A stretch of DNA of 64,000 bases. Source: Clostridia bacterium. Its GTDB lineage: Bacteria; Bacillota; Clostridia; Christensenellales; Aristaeellaceae. The notes beneath the pieces are model-generated. The model searched no databases. It was not told where the DNA came from and worked only from the letters and a program-made list of their open reading frames with translations. Within the stretch, counting starts at the first letter, position 1; every line of letters starts with the position of its first letter. Where the stretch lies: contig JAFXRG010000015.1 in assembly GCA_017526525.1 (NCBI GenBank), positions 1 to 64,000 on the forward strand. Direction: 5' to 3'. A program made the translations under genes and the position numbers. This document shows positions 16,494 through 26,539 of the stretch, piece after piece.

Positions 16494-17045
16494 TTGAAAC
16501 AGATTATTTTGCTGGGAGATTCCATCCGGATGCAGGTCCAGCCGATGGTCGGGGAAAAGCTGGCGGATGTCGCGCAGGTCTCCGGCCCGGACGAGAACGG
16601 CCGCTGGAGTGGCTATACGCTGAATTCCCTCCGGTTCTGGCTGCCTCAGCTGCCGTCCCCGGACCTGGTGCAGTGGAACTGCGGCCTTTGGGATATGGGA
16701 GACGATTACCAGGAAGGGCGGCATTTCTATCCGCCGGACCTGTATGAGGAAACCTGTCACCGCATCTGCCGGATCCTCCGCAAGGTTACGGGGAAACCGG
16801 ACCTGCCAATCGTCATCGCCACCACCACCCCAACGCTGCACGGAGATCACGGGGACATCCTGCAGTACAATGATATCCTGCGCAGGGTGGCCGCGGCGGA
16901 AAACGCAGTGCTCAACGACCTGTACGCAGTTGTTTCACCGAATAAAGCCGAAATGATCGGCGAAGACCATATTCACCTGACCCCCGCGGGGATTGAAGCC
17001 GTGGCGGAACACACCGCCGCGGTGCTCCGTGCTGCGCTCAGGTGA
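16494..17045 (+). CDS. SGNH/GDSL hydrolase (probable carbohydrate esterase)
   Basis: A 183-residue SGNH hydrolase: LLGDSIR (block I, nucleophile S10), a Gly at WSGYTLNS-like block II, NCGLWD (block III Asn) and EDHIHLTPAG (block V Asp-x-x-His). Such small enzymes remove acetyl or other acyl groups from sugars. It starts at TTG behind AAAGGAGG and sits 27 bases after the glycosidase fusion, so the two are probably co-transcribed and cooperate on an acetylated glycan. No signal peptide, so it would act on imported oligosaccharides. Confidence 0.82.
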   Translation: MKQIILLGDSIRMQVQPMVGEKLADVAQVSGPDENGRWSGYTLNSLRFWLPQLPSPDLVQWNCGLWDMGDDYQEGRHFYPPDLYEETCHRICRILRKVTGKPDLPIVIATTTPTLHGDHGDILQYNDILRRVAAAENAVLNDLYAVVSPNKAEMIGEDHIHLTPAGIEAVAEHTAAVLRAALR

Positions 17046-17091
17046 TTTTTCTTTCAGGACGGCACGCCTTCCCTTGCCGTCGGCCGGCAGT

Positions 17092-18198
17092 TTACTCGCT
17101 GCACAGAAGCGCGGTGAAGCCGAGGTCGTAGACGAAGATCGTCTGCCCGTGGAAGTCGGTTTCCTTTCCCGGGATTTCCCTGTTCAGTACTTTTTCCGCG
17201 CCTTCCCGCAGCCGCCGGATACAGTCCGGGTAAATCGGCAGGTTTGCATGGGATGGCCAGATTTCATCAAAATCTGCCGTCATTCCTTCCAGCTTTTTCA
17301 GGCTGGCAATGTAGTCTTTCATATTCCGGTATTCACCGAACATGAAGATGTGTCCGTGTTCCTGGATGGGGTCTCCGCTGATCAGCACGCGGCGGCTGAT
17401 GTCCAGCACCGCAATGCTGCCGGGGGTATGGCCGGGCAGGTGGATCATCCGCAGTTTCCGGTTCCCCAGGTCAATCTCATCCCCATCCCGCACGGGAATC
17501 ACCCGGCCGGGCTTTCCGGTTTTCCGGTAGTGTTCTTCATCCGCGGGATGCATATAGAAGGATTCAAACTGCCCGTTGCCGCCGACATGGTCCATGTCCG
17601 CATGGGTGTTCAGGAGTTCCACCGGCAGGCCGGTCAGCGTTTCCGCCATCTGCTTCGCGTGGTGCACCGTCATGCCGTTATCGATCAGCAGGGCTTTTTC
17701 CGTGCCTTTCAGCAGGAAAAAGCGCACCATGCCGTTTTCAATCCGCCAGGTATCCTCATCCACCCGGACGGGAACCGCTCCGTACTGCCTGCCGCAGCCG
17801 CTGCACCGGCCGGTATGGACGGAGACGATGTGGCCGCAGTCCGGGCAGGTCCATTCCTTCCGCTCGTTTTCCAGGAACACTTCGATACCGCCTTCCCGGA
17901 TGTCCCGCAGGTTTTTCCCGGGGGATTCATAGAGCGGATACTGGGAAGTGTACCGTGTTTCTTTTTCCAGGACGTCCTCACAGGGATAATCCGGGCATTC
18001 GTCACAGTAAGTATAACCGTTTTCCTTCCGTTTCCGGCACAGGATGATGCCGCATTTCCGGGCACAGAATTCCGGCTTGTTTTCATCCGGGCCAAGGCAG
18101 CCGGGGCAGGGATTCTCCGCCGCCAGGGCGCGCTTGCACAGGCTGCAGTCCAGGCCGCAGGGTGCGATCATATTCGCGGTGATTCGGTTTGCTTCCAT
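17092..18198 (-). CDS. DUF3795 zinc-ribbon / metallo-beta-lactamase fold fusion
   Basis: A 368-residue cytosolic protein. The N-terminal ~85 residues are a Cys-rich DUF3795-like unit (APCGLDCSLC, CPGCLG, CARKCGIILC, YCDECPDYPC). A short zinc ribbon (CPDCGHI...CSGCGRQ) follows at ~120-140. The rest is a metallo-beta-lactamase hydrolase with HADMDHVGG (HxxxDH), LPGHTPGS, SGDPI and a late PSHANL His. The start is set by GGAGGG eight bases before ATG 18198. The gene converges with the SGNH gene. Substrate unknown; the domain combination suggests a Cys-rich sensor or scaffold attached to a dinuclear metal hydrolase. Confidence 0.8.
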   Translation of the reverse strand: MEANRITANMIAPCGLDCSLCKRALAAENPCPGCLGPDENKPEFCARKCGIILCRKRKENGYTYCDECPDYPCEDVLEKETRYTSQYPLYESPGKNLRDIREGGIEVFLENERKEWTCPDCGHIVSVHTGRCSGCGRQYGAVPVRVDEDTWRIENGMVRFFLLKGTEKALLIDNGMTVHHAKQMAETLTGLPVELLNTHADMDHVGGNGQFESFYMHPADEEHYRKTGKPGRVIPVRDGDEIDLGNRKLRMIHLPGHTPGSIAVLDISRRVLISGDPIQEHGHIFMFGEYRNMKDYIASLKKLEGMTADFDEIWPSHANLPIYPDCIRRLREGAEKVLNREIPGKETDFHGQTIFVYDLGFTALLCSE

Positions 18199-18277
18199 CC
18201 GGTTTTCCCTCCGTGTCACAGGAATAATGCATACGCTTTTTCTTCTTTGTAGTTCTTTTCCGCAGGGCCGTACCCCT

Positions 18278-18313
18278 GTTTTTTTATTCTGTTTTTTTAT
18301 TCTGTTTTTTTAT
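18278..18313. repeat. Short T-tract tandem repeat
   Basis: The 13-mer GTTTTTTTATTCT occurs twice in tandem (18278-18290, 18291-18303) followed by ten bases of a third copy. It lies just upstream of a possible -10 (TATGAT, 18323-18328) for the methyltransferase gene and could act as an UP-like element; homopolymer runs also make it a candidate for slippage. Confidence 0.6.
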
Positions 18314-18363
18314 ATTCCATGGTATGATGGATGAAAAGAACAGCAGATCTGAGGGGGTTGTCC

Positions 18364-19158
18364 ATGGCACCGGAAATGGAAGGCACGCTGAATGACCGCG
18401 CGGCGGTCCGGAAACAGTACAGCACATCGGCGAACCTGAGCACCCGGATTTCGATCCACAGCAAGTATTCCACCAACAAACAGGGGTTCGGAAACTGGAT
18501 TGTTTCCCACTATGATCTCCGTCCGGGCATGTCGGTGCTGGAGCTGGGCTGCGGAACAGGGGAAATATGGCTTGGAAAGCAGGAAATGATCCGCGGCTGC
18601 GCGCGCTTCGTGCTGTCCGATTTTTCCGAAGGCATGCTGGCAAAAGCCCGGGAAAACCTGGGCGAAGCAGACAGAATTGAATACCGCGTCATCGATATCC
18701 AGGAAATTCCGTTCCCGGACCGGAGCTTTGACGCGGTCATCGCCAATATGATGCTTTACCATGTGCCGGATCTTTCCAAAGGCCTGCGGGAAGTCCGGCG
18801 CGTGCTGAAGCCGGGCGGTGCCTTCTACTGTGCAACCTTCGGCGAGAACGGCATGATGGATTATATCTGCGGCCTGTTCAGCGCCTATGGCGTGAAAAAC
18901 GATGTAAACCGCAGCTTCACCCTGCAGAACGGGGAAAGCAAACTGCTCAGTGTATTCCAGGCTGCGGAATGCCTGCGGTATGAGGATGCGCTGGAAGTCA
19001 CGGATGTGGCGGACATGGTGGATTACATCTGTTCCCTGACCGCCATGTCCGCCTTGCGGCAGCTGCCGCGGGATGAAATCCGCGCCGTGCTGGCAAAAAA
19101 TATGTCCGGCGGAATCCTGCGCATTCCCAAGGAATACGGCATGTTCATCGCAAAATAA
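18364..19158 (+). CDS. Class I SAM-dependent methyltransferase
   Basis: A 264-residue enzyme with the UbiE/Methyltransf_11 pattern: motif I VLELGCGTGEIW (~57-68), a second-strand acidic VLSDFSEGM (~81-89), IPFPDRSFDAVIANMMLYH (motif IV region) and LREVRRVLKPGGAF (motif V/VI). Substrate cannot be deduced. The start is placed at MAPEMEG because GAGGGGG lies six bases upstream; an in-frame ATG 33 bases earlier has no RBS. Single-gene unit, divergent from the DUF3795-MBL gene. Confidence 0.85.
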   Translation: MAPEMEGTLNDRAAVRKQYSTSANLSTRISIHSKYSTNKQGFGNWIVSHYDLRPGMSVLELGCGTGEIWLGKQEMIRGCARFVLSDFSEGMLAKARENLGEADRIEYRVIDIQEIPFPDRSFDAVIANMMLYHVPDLSKGLREVRRVLKPGGAFYCATFGENGMMDYICGLFSAYGVKNDVNRSFTLQNGESKLLSVFQAAECLRYEDALEVTDVADMVDYICSLTAMSALRQLPRDEIRAVLAKNMSGGILRIPKEYGMFIAK

Positions 19159-19235
19159 CCGGAAAATCGTCCTGAAACTCCCGCGTCAGCCGTTCATCTG
19201 CCGGTTCCGAAGTCAAAGACAATAATGTACAACTG

Positions 19236-19370
19236 TCAGTCCTCTTTCACATAGCTTTCCCAGCCTGTGTCAATTTTCTTCCTGATCTTCTCCCCCTGTT
19301 CACATCAGGCCTGCGAAAAGCGGATCATATTCCGGTTGTAGCCGGTGGTCAACATTTTCCGGATTCTCAT
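19236..19370 (-). pseudogene. Possible short gene remnant
   Basis: Between the methyltransferase and dus genes a 45-codon minus-strand frame reads MRIRKMLTTGYNRNMIRFS..., with one internal TGA at codon 22, ending WESYVKED. There is no RBS. It may be a decayed small gene or chance; nothing else is visible in 19159-19390. Confidence 0.15.
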
Positions 19371-19390
19371 AAAATAACCGCTTCGGAAAA

Positions 19391-20326
19391 TCATGCATCC
19401 AGCATTGCGTCAATGCATGCTTCAATGGTGTCCGCCCTCCGCAGCAGCCGTTTCCGCCGGATATCCTCCCCGGCCGGCCATTCCATCAGCTTTTTGATCC
19501 TGCCCAGCGCGATGGTTGGATGGAACTTGTCCGCCCAGCCTTCATACAGGGCCATATACCATGCCTGCAGTTCATCCCTGCCGGCCGACGCCCCGCCCCG
19601 GACCCGGCGTGCAAGGGCGGGATCGGCCAGCAGGCCCCGCCCGATCATCACCGCCTCCGTTTCCGGGCATGACTCCTGCAGTCGGCGGATGTCCTCCACC
19701 GTTCTCAGGTCGCCGTTGTAAACGGGATGCTGCACATGCTTCCGGACAGCGAGGGTGAAGGCCTCCGGATGGATTCCGCCGGTGTACTGCTCCCGGGTGG
19801 TCCGGACATGGATTGTCATATGGGAAAAAGGGTATGCCGAAAGCAGGTCCAGGAGTTCCGGCCATTCCCCGGGATCCTCGTACCCGATGCGCGTCTTCAC
19901 GGAAAGCGATACCGGAAGCGTATTCGCAAACACACGGTCCAGGAACTGCCGCAGGGCATCCGGTTCGCGAAGCATGCCGCTGCCCCGCCCGCGTTTGGTT
20001 ACCGTAGGCGACGGACAGCCGAGATTCAGGTCTGCGCAGGCATAGCCGCATTCACTCACATAGTACAGCCAGGCGGATAACTGTTCCGGATCCCGCGTCA
20101 GCGCCTGGGGCAGCACGCACAGCCCTTCATTCTCCTCCGGCGCCAGGTCTCTCTCCTCGCGCGTAAGCAGGGAAAGGGTCTGTGTCAGCTTATGGAACGG
20201 CAGGCCATATACGTCAATACCGCCGAAAATCCTGTGATGGGTCTGCCGCAGGATCCCGTCGGTAATGCCTTCCATCGGCGCAAAATAGATTTTCAGCCGG
20301 TTCTCCCGGGATATGCCGGATTCCAT
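19391..20326 (-). CDS. dus: tRNA-dihydrouridine synthase
   Basis: A 311-residue flavoenzyme that reduces uridines in tRNA. It opens with the Dus signature LKIYFAPMEGITD and contains ADLNLGCPSPTVTKRGRGSGML, in which the usual catalytic Cys lies in LGCPSP, followed by VSLSVKTRIGY, a late IHVRT and the FMN phosphate-binding YNGDL...IGRGLLADP. ATG 20326 is chosen from AAAGGAG seven bases before; the frame is open further upstream but without support. It has its own promoter and is divergent from the DAHP synthase gene. Subfamily (DusA/B/C) not assigned. Confidence 0.9.
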   Translation of the reverse strand: MESGISRENRLKIYFAPMEGITDGILRQTHHRIFGGIDVYGLPFHKLTQTLSLLTREERDLAPEENEGLCVLPQALTRDPEQLSAWLYYVSECGYACADLNLGCPSPTVTKRGRGSGMLREPDALRQFLDRVFANTLPVSLSVKTRIGYEDPGEWPELLDLLSAYPFSHMTIHVRTTREQYTGGIHPEAFTLAVRKHVQHPVYNGDLRTVEDIRRLQESCPETEAVMIGRGLLADPALARRVRGGASAGRDELQAWYMALYEGWADKFHPTIALGRIKKLMEWPAGEDIRRKRLLRRADTIEACIDAMLDA

Positions 20327-20366
20327 AGGCAGGCTCCTTTCCGCGGACCGTATTGAAGATACCGAT

Positions 20367-20395
20367 ACTGTATCGGATTTCCGCCCCGGAATCAA
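20367..20395 (-). promoter_or_regulatory. Promoter of dus
   Basis: Minus strand TTGATT (20390-20395), 17-base spacer, TACAGT (20367-20372), about 40 bases before the start codon. Confidence 0.5.
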
Positions 20396-20468
20396 ATGCT
20401 TTTTCTGCATTTCACCCGCACATTTCCGCTGGACAGAATTCACCGTGACCTGACGGAGCGCACAGTCA

Positions 20469-20497
20469 TTGAAAACCGCAACGATAAATGGTATAAC
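20469..20497 (+). promoter_or_regulatory. Promoter of the DAHP synthase gene
   Basis: TTGAAA (20469-20474), 17-base spacer, TATAAC (20492-20497). The start codon follows 35 bases later, leaving no room for a riboswitch or attenuator. Confidence 0.65.
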
Positions 20498-20531
20498 ATA
20501 GACCGAAATTTCGTATTGCGGGGACAGGAAT

Positions 20532-21566
20532 ATGAACACATCGATGGAATTTGTCCGGAAAATGCCCCTCCCCCAGGAGATTAAGCGGGATTATCCCGGG
20601 GACAGCAGAACCAAGGCCGCAAAAGAAACGCGGGACCGGGAAATCTCCGCCGTGCTGACAGGAACGGACCACCGGCTCCTGCTGATCATCGGCCCGTGTT
20701 CCGCTGACCGTGAGGACGCGGTGCTGGACTACATGGGCCGGCTGGCAGAAATCAACGAGCAGGTCAGGGAAAAACTGCTGATTGTTCCCCGGGTCTATAC
20801 CAACAAACCCCGCACCAAAGGCGTGGGGTATAAAGGCATGCTGCATCAGCCTGATCCGGAGAAGCAGGAAGACTTGCTGGCCGGCATTATTGCCATCCGC
20901 CAGCTTCATATGCGCGTGATCCGGGAAACCGGCTTCACCTGTGCGGAGGAAATGCTCTATCCTGCCAACTTCAGCTATCTGTCCGACCTGCTTGGGTACG
21001 TGGCCGTGGGCGCCCGCTCCGTGGAAAACCAGGAACACCGGCTGGTTGCCAGCGGCCTGGGCATCGCAACCGGCATGAAGAATCCCACCGCCGGCGATAT
21101 CTCCGTCATGATGAACTCCATTGCCGCGGCCCAGAGCCCGCAGGAGTTTATCTACCGGAACTGGGAAGTCCGCACTTCCGGCAATCCCCTCGCCCACGCG
21201 ATCCTGCGGGGCTATGTGGACAGCTTTGGCCGTTCCCACCCCAACTATCACTATGAGAACCTGCAAAACCTGCTGAAGCTGTATCGGGACAGCGGCCTGT
21301 CCAATCCCGCCGTGATTGTGGATACCAATCACAACAACTCCGGCAAGGAATACCTGGAGCAGGTCCGCATCTGCAAGGATGTTATGCACAGCCGGAGCCT
21401 GAACCCGGAAGTGGCTTCGCTGGTCAAAGGCCTGATGGTGGAAAGCTATCTTGTGGATGGATCCCAGAAAGTTGGCGGCGGCGTCTACGGTCAGTCCATC
21501 ACAGATCCCTGCCTCGGCTGGGAAAAAAGCCGGGAACTGATCCTCCGCCTTGCCGATTCTGTCTGA
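20532..21566 (+). CDS. aroF: 3-deoxy-7-phosphoheptulonate (DAHP) synthase, class I
   Basis: A 344-residue enzyme joining phosphoenolpyruvate and erythrose-4-phosphate, the first step to chorismate. Class I (AroFGH) motifs are clear: LLLIIGPCSADRED, PRVYTNKPRTKGVGYKG, GARSVENQEHR, GMKNPTAGD, DTNHNNSGK and a C-terminal DPCLGWEKS. Length matches the E. coli enzymes (~350). Feedback specificity cannot be read reliably. The symbol is given for the family; aroG/aroH are equally possible names. It converges on the trp operon, consistent with supplying chorismate for tryptophan, but has its own promoter. Start behind GGACAGGAA. Confidence 0.93.
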   Translation: MNTSMEFVRKMPLPQEIKRDYPGDSRTKAAKETRDREISAVLTGTDHRLLLIIGPCSADREDAVLDYMGRLAEINEQVREKLLIVPRVYTNKPRTKGVGYKGMLHQPDPEKQEDLLAGIIAIRQLHMRVIRETGFTCAEEMLYPANFSYLSDLLGYVAVGARSVENQEHRLVASGLGIATGMKNPTAGDISVMMNSIAAAQSPQEFIYRNWEVRTSGNPLAHAILRGYVDSFGRSHPNYHYENLQNLLKLYRDSGLSNPAVIVDTNHNNSGKEYLEQVRICKDVMHSRSLNPEVASLVKGLMVESYLVDGSQKVGGGVYGQSITDPCLGWEKSRELILRLADSV

Positions 21567-21573
21567 CGCTGTC

Positions 21574-21617
21574 AAAAAATGCGCCCTTCCGCAGCTTTAT
21601 TGCGCGGAAGGTTTTTT
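21574..21617. terminator. Bidirectional terminator between aroF and the trp/ACT operon
   Basis: CCTTCCGC (21585-21592) pairs with GCGGAAGG (21604-21611). TTTTTT follows on the plus strand (21612-21617) and AAAAAA precedes on the other side (21574-21579), so it can end both convergent transcripts. It lies 8 bases after the aroF stop and 11 bases beyond the ACT gene stop. Confidence 0.85.
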
Positions 21618-21627
21618 GGTGCGGTTT

Positions 21628-22044
21628 TCAGTCAATCCGTTCCAGGGTCTTATAACCCCTGGCCTGCAGGAACTCCTCCACCTCCATCAGGTCGGTGGCC
21701 TTCAGGATCGCAACCGGCAGGCGGCTGAGCGTATTGTATGTCACGTAAATATAATCCATGTTGATGTTCCCGTCGCTGATGACGCTCAGCAGCCCGTTCA
21801 GGCTGCCGCATTCGTCCCCGATCTCCGCTGCGGCCACATAGTCGCTGTGGCACATATAGCCGGCGGCCAGCAGGGCTTCTGACGCCGCATCCGTATCGGA
21901 AACCAGCATGCGGATGATGCCGAACTCGGCGCTGTCGTTGGTAATCAGGGTGTTCATATTGATGCCGGCATCAAACAGGATCTGCGTAATCCGGTTCATG
22001 GCGCCCTTTTTGTTCTCCGCAAAAATCGATAGCTGACGAATCAT
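21628..22044 (-). CDS. Tandem ACT-domain protein
   Basis: A 138-residue protein made of two ACT repeats (~3-66 and ~70-138), beginning MIRQLSIFAENKKGAMNRI, the usual ACT start with Lys/Gly before the first helix. ACT domains bind amino acids and act as allosteric sensors. It follows trpA by 57 bases on the same strand and is probably the last cistron of the trp transcript, so an aromatic amino-acid sensing role is likely, but its partner enzyme is not known. No catalytic domain is present. Confidence 0.85.
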   Translation of the reverse strand: MIRQLSIFAENKKGAMNRITQILFDAGINMNTLITNDSAEFGIIRMLVSDTDAASEALLAAGYMCHSDYVAAAEIGDECGSLNGLLSVISDGNINMDYIYVTYNTLSRLPVAILKATDLMEVEEFLQARGYKTLERID

Positions 22045-22101
22045 TGTGCTTTCTCCTCCGGAATATGATTCGGCCGGTATGCACGCCGGGCCGTCCCGAA
22101 A

Positions 22102-22864
22102 TTATTCAAGCGCGTTTTTCATCTCCCGGACATACCGGCCGATGTGCTCCGGTGCGTCCTTCCCGTACTGCGCAAGGATTTTCTCAATGGCAGAACCGAC
22201 AATGGCGCCGTCGGACAGTCCGGCCATGGCCTTCGCCTGCTCCGGCCGGGAAATGCCGAACCCGATGGCCACGGGGATCCTTGCGTTTTCCCGGATCGTC
22301 CGGATGATCGGCTGCAGATCCGTGGTAATCTCGCTCCGCGTCCCGGTCACGCCGAGGCTTGATACCAGGTAGATGAAGCCTTCCGCTTCCCGCGCAATCA
22401 TCGCCACCCGGTTTTCGGAGGTCGGGGCAATCAGGGAGATCAGGTCCACCCCATATTGCCGGCAGAGCGGCAGGAATTCTTCTTTTTCCTCAAAGGGCAG
22501 GTCCGGCAGGATCAGTCCGTCCATGCCGGTTTCCCGGCAGGTGGAAATAAACTTCTCCGCGCCGTAGGAGAAAACAACGTTTGCGTAGGTCATGAAAACC
22601 AGCGGCACGCTGACCTCCTTCCGCAGTTCCCGCACAAAGGCGAAAATCTTATCCGTGGTGACGCCCCCGGTCAGTGCGCGCAGGTTCGCCTCCTGGATCA
22701 CGGGACCTTCCGCCGTCGGGTCGGAAAAGGGAATCCCCAGCTCGATCAGGTCCGCCCCGTTCGAAACGGCAGCCTTAACGGCCTCCGCCGTGGTCTCCAG
22801 GTTCGGGTCCCCGCAGGTGATAAAGGCAATAAAGGCTTTTCCGTGGTCAAAAGCAGCTGCAATC

Positions 22865-22872
<8 letters not shown>
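22102..22872 (-). CDS. trpA: Tryptophan synthase alpha subunit
   Basis: A 256-residue TIM barrel that cleaves indole-3-glycerol phosphate to indole. Motifs: [28 protein letters not shown] (catalytic Glu in ELG), [22 protein letters not shown] (catalytic Asp), [16 protein letters not shown] and [10 protein letters not shown]. The start at MSKIAAAF is chosen from GGGGAGG six bases upstream and overlaps the trpB end by eight bases. Seventh gene of the trp operon; it pairs with TrpB in the alpha2beta2 complex. Confidence 0.97.
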
Positions 22873-24051
<1,179 letters not shown>

Positions 24052-24055
<4 letters not shown>

Positions 24056-24660
24056 TTCCCATCCTCCGTTCTCACCGCCTGAATAAAGGCGCGCATTTTT
24101 TGAATGTCCTTGAATCCGTCCGTTTCAATCCCGGAGGATACATCCACCGCATAGGGCTTCAGCTTCCGTACCGCCCCGGCAGCGTTTTCCGGATTCAGTC
24201 CTCCGGCCAGGAAGTAAGGCCGCTTCACCGCCCGAAGCCAGTTCCAGTCAAAAGTCTTCCCGTCGCCGGCGCCTGCATCCAGCAGAATCCGTTCCGCCGA
24301 AGAAGCCTGCGCCAGCAGTGCATCCTCCGCATTGCGGATCCGGAAAGCCCGGATCAGCGGCCGGTTCGTCAGTTTCCGCAGGTGTGCCAGATAAGCTTCA
24401 TCCTCCCGGCCGTGCAGTTGGGCAGCATCGATCGTTCGGTCCGCAAGCAGTTCCGCCACGGTTTCCGGGTTTTCATCCACAAACACGCCTACTGCCTCAA
24501 TGCCCGGATCCAGGTTCTCCTTCAGGGCCTTTGCCGCCTCCGGCGCAATAAACCTCCTGCTGCCCGGGAAAAACACAAAGCCGATATATTCCGGTTTCAG
24601 TTCGTTGACAGCCCGGATATCCTCCGGCCGCCGCAGGCCGCACATCTTAATCTTCGTCAT
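24052..24660 (-). CDS. trpF: Phosphoribosylanthranilate isomerase
   Basis: A 202-residue TIM barrel performing the Amadori rearrangement of phosphoribosylanthranilate. It opens [13 protein letters not shown], containing the catalytic Cys, and has [30 protein letters not shown], the catalytic Asp in [26 protein letters not shown] and [11 protein letters not shown]. It overlaps trpC by 14 bases. It is separate from trpC, unlike the fused E. coli enzyme. Confidence 0.95.
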
Positions 24661-25468
24661 TCTGTGATCTTTCTCCGGTTCTTTCCTTGTCCTGCTTCAG
24701 TTCCCGCAGTTTCGCCGCGGGATCCTCCGCCCGCATCAGCGTTTCGCCGATCAGGGCGGCATCTGCGCCGATTTTCTCCAGCCGCTGTACATCTTCCGGG
24801 GTCTTCACGCCGCTTTCCGCCACATAGATGCAACCTGCCGGGATCCGGTCCCGCAGCCGCGCCGCGTTCTCAAAATCCACGGTGAAATCCTTCAGGTTCC
24901 GGTTGTTCACCCCGATCACCTTCGCACCGGCCGCAACTGCCGTGCGGATTTCCTCTTCGTTATGTGTCTCCGTGAGCGCCGCGATTCCACGCAATTCGCA
25001 GCGTTCCAGGTAGCTTTCCAGCGTTTGCCGGTCCAGCAGGGACACAATCAGCAGCGCCGCGTCCGCCCCCATCACCCGCGCCTGGTCCAGCTGATAAGGA
25101 CTGACGGTGAAGTCTTTGCGCAGCATCGGCAGGCGTACCTTTTCCCGGATCTCCCGGAAAATCCGATCCGATCCAAGGAAATATTCCGGCTCCGTCAGGC
25201 AGGAGATGCAGTCTGCCCCGGCCTGTTCATAAGCCTCGGCGATGCGCAGATAGGGAAATTCCGGGCAAATCAGCCCCTTGGAAGGCGACGCCTTCTTGAT
25301 TTCACAGATGAATGAGATCCCCGGCTTTTTCAGCGCCGCAAGAAAGCCGTCGCCGTTTCCTTTTCCCAGGGCGTCCGCCCGCGCCCGCATCTCCGCCTCC
25401 GGAACTCTCGTCCGGTCCTCCAGAACCCGTCGCCGGGAAAGATCCGCAAGTTTTTCAAGTATATTCAT
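24647..25468 (-). CDS. trpC: Indole-3-glycerol-phosphate synthase
   Basis: A 273-residue enzyme closing the indole ring. Motifs: MNILEKLADLSRRRV, FICEIKKASPSKGLI (catalytic Glu/Lys), CLTEPEYFLGS, LRKDFTVSPYQ, ALLIVSLL, ALTETHNEEE, IGVNNRNLKDF and YVAESGVKTPED. An upstream ATG overlapping the trpD stop would add 16 residues; MNILEKL is the conserved family start and is preferred, though its RBS is weak. A C-terminal lysine-rich tail (LKQDKERTGERSQ) overlaps trpF. Confidence 0.95.
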   Translation of the reverse strand: MNILEKLADLSRRRVLEDRTRVPEAEMRARADALGKGNGDGFLAALKKPGISFICEIKKASPSKGLICPEFPYLRIAEAYEQAGADCISCLTEPEYFLGSDRIFREIREKVRLPMLRKDFTVSPYQLDQARVMGADAALLIVSLLDRQTLESYLERCELRGIAALTETHNEEEIRTAVAAGAKVIGVNNRNLKDFTVDFENAARLRDRIPAGCIYVAESGVKTPEDVQRLEKIGADAALIGETLMRAEDPAAKLRELKQDKERTGERSQNDED

Positions 25469-25508
25469 ATGCCACCGCGTTCCATTCCGTATTGATGATG
25501 TATCCCCG

Positions 25509-26525
25509 TCATGCATTGGAAATGCTGATCAGCTTTTCCAGCGTTTCCGCGGCCTTGCCGCTGTCAATCAGTTCCGCCGCCAGCTTTATGCCGTCTGCCA
25601 TGCTTTCCGTCTTTCCGCCGATATACAGGGCCGCACCGGCATTCATCAGCACAGCGTCCCGCTTGGGGCCCTTTTCCCCCGCAAGAATCGCCCGGGTGAT
25701 CCCGGCGTTTTCCTCGGGGGTTCCGCCCGCCAGGTCCGTTTTCACACAGCGTTTCAGGCCGAACTTTTCCGGTGTAATAACATAATTCTTCATCCAGCCG
25801 TCCCGGAACTCGCACACCGTGGTAGGCGCGCTCAGGGAAATCTCATCCAGCTTGTCCTGTCCGTAGACCACCATGCCTTTTTTTACGCCCAGGTTCATCA
25901 GCACCTGTGCCAGCGGCTGCACCAGGTATTCGTCATACACGCCCAGAAGCTGCATCGCCGGATGGCCGGGATTCGTCAGCGGTCCGAGAATGTTGAACAC
26001 GGTGCGGAAGCCCAGTTCCTTCCGGATCGCGCCCACATACCTCATGGACGTGTGATACTTCTGCGCAAAGAAGAAGCACATGCCGGCCTTGTCCAGCAGC
26101 TCTTTGCACTTTTCCGGGCTCTGGTCAATATTCACGCCCAGCGCTTCCAGGCAGTCCGCCGTTCCGCTCCGGCTGGAGGCCGCCCGGTTTCCGTGCTTGG
26201 CCACCCGCATTCCGCCCGCCGCCGCAACCAGCGCCGACGTCGTGGAGATGTTGAAGCTGTGCGCGTTATCCCCGCCGGTACCGACAATCTCGAAGAGATC
26301 GTTTCCCGCATCCACGCCTGTAGCCTTTTCCCGCATGGCGGCGGCGCAGCCTGCAATCTCGTCCGTGGTTTCCGCCCGTGCGCTTTTGGTGCTCAGGGCG
26401 GACAGAAACGCGGCGTTCTGGGTTGGCGTGGTTTCACCGCTCATAATCTCGTTCATTACGGTATAGGCTTCCTCATAGGTCAGGTCTTCCTTGTTTACGA
26501 TTTTGACGATCGCTTCCTTGATCAT
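25509..26525 (-). CDS. trpD: Anthranilate phosphoribosyltransferase
   Basis: A 338-residue enzyme transferring phosphoribose to anthranilate. Motifs: [14 protein letters not shown] (PRPP loop), [49 protein letters not shown] (anthranilate tunnel) and GPLTNP. The start is MIKEAIVKI with GGAGGG seven bases upstream; six further residues upstream lack an RBS. It is a stand-alone TrpD, not fused to TrpG. Confidence 0.96.
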   Translation of the reverse strand: MIKEAIVKIVNKEDLTYEEAYTVMNEIMSGETTPTQNAAFLSALSTKSARAETTDEIAGCAAAMREKATGVDAGNDLFEIVGTGGDNAHSFNISTTSALVAAAGGMRVAKHGNRAASSRSGTADCLEALGVNIDQSPEKCKELLDKAGMCFFFAQKYHTSMRYVGAIRKELGFRTVFNILGPLTNPGHPAMQLLGVYDEYLVQPLAQVLMNLGVKKGMVVYGQDKLDEISLSAPTTVCEFRDGWMKNYVITPEKFGLKRCVKTDLAGGTPEENAGITRAILAGEKGPKRDAVLMNAGAALYIGGKTESMADGIKLAAELIDSGKAAETLEKLISISNA

Positions 26526-26539
26526 TGTCTTTCCCTCCT

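Noticed and set aside
14016-16850. A 944-codon minus-strand open frame opposite the glycosidase fusion
   Set aside because: It is a low-complexity shadow of the plus-strand gene in GC-rich sequence, with no recognisable domain, no RBS and no independent codon pattern.
17045-17091. Inverted repeat GACGGCA/TGCCGTC as a terminator between convergent genes
   Set aside because: Only seven paired bases and no T-run on either side, so termination cannot be claimed.
19159-19390. Selenocysteine reading of the internal TGA in the small frame at 19236-19370
   Set aside because: No SECIS-like hairpin, RBS or family match supports it; a decayed or chance frame is simpler.
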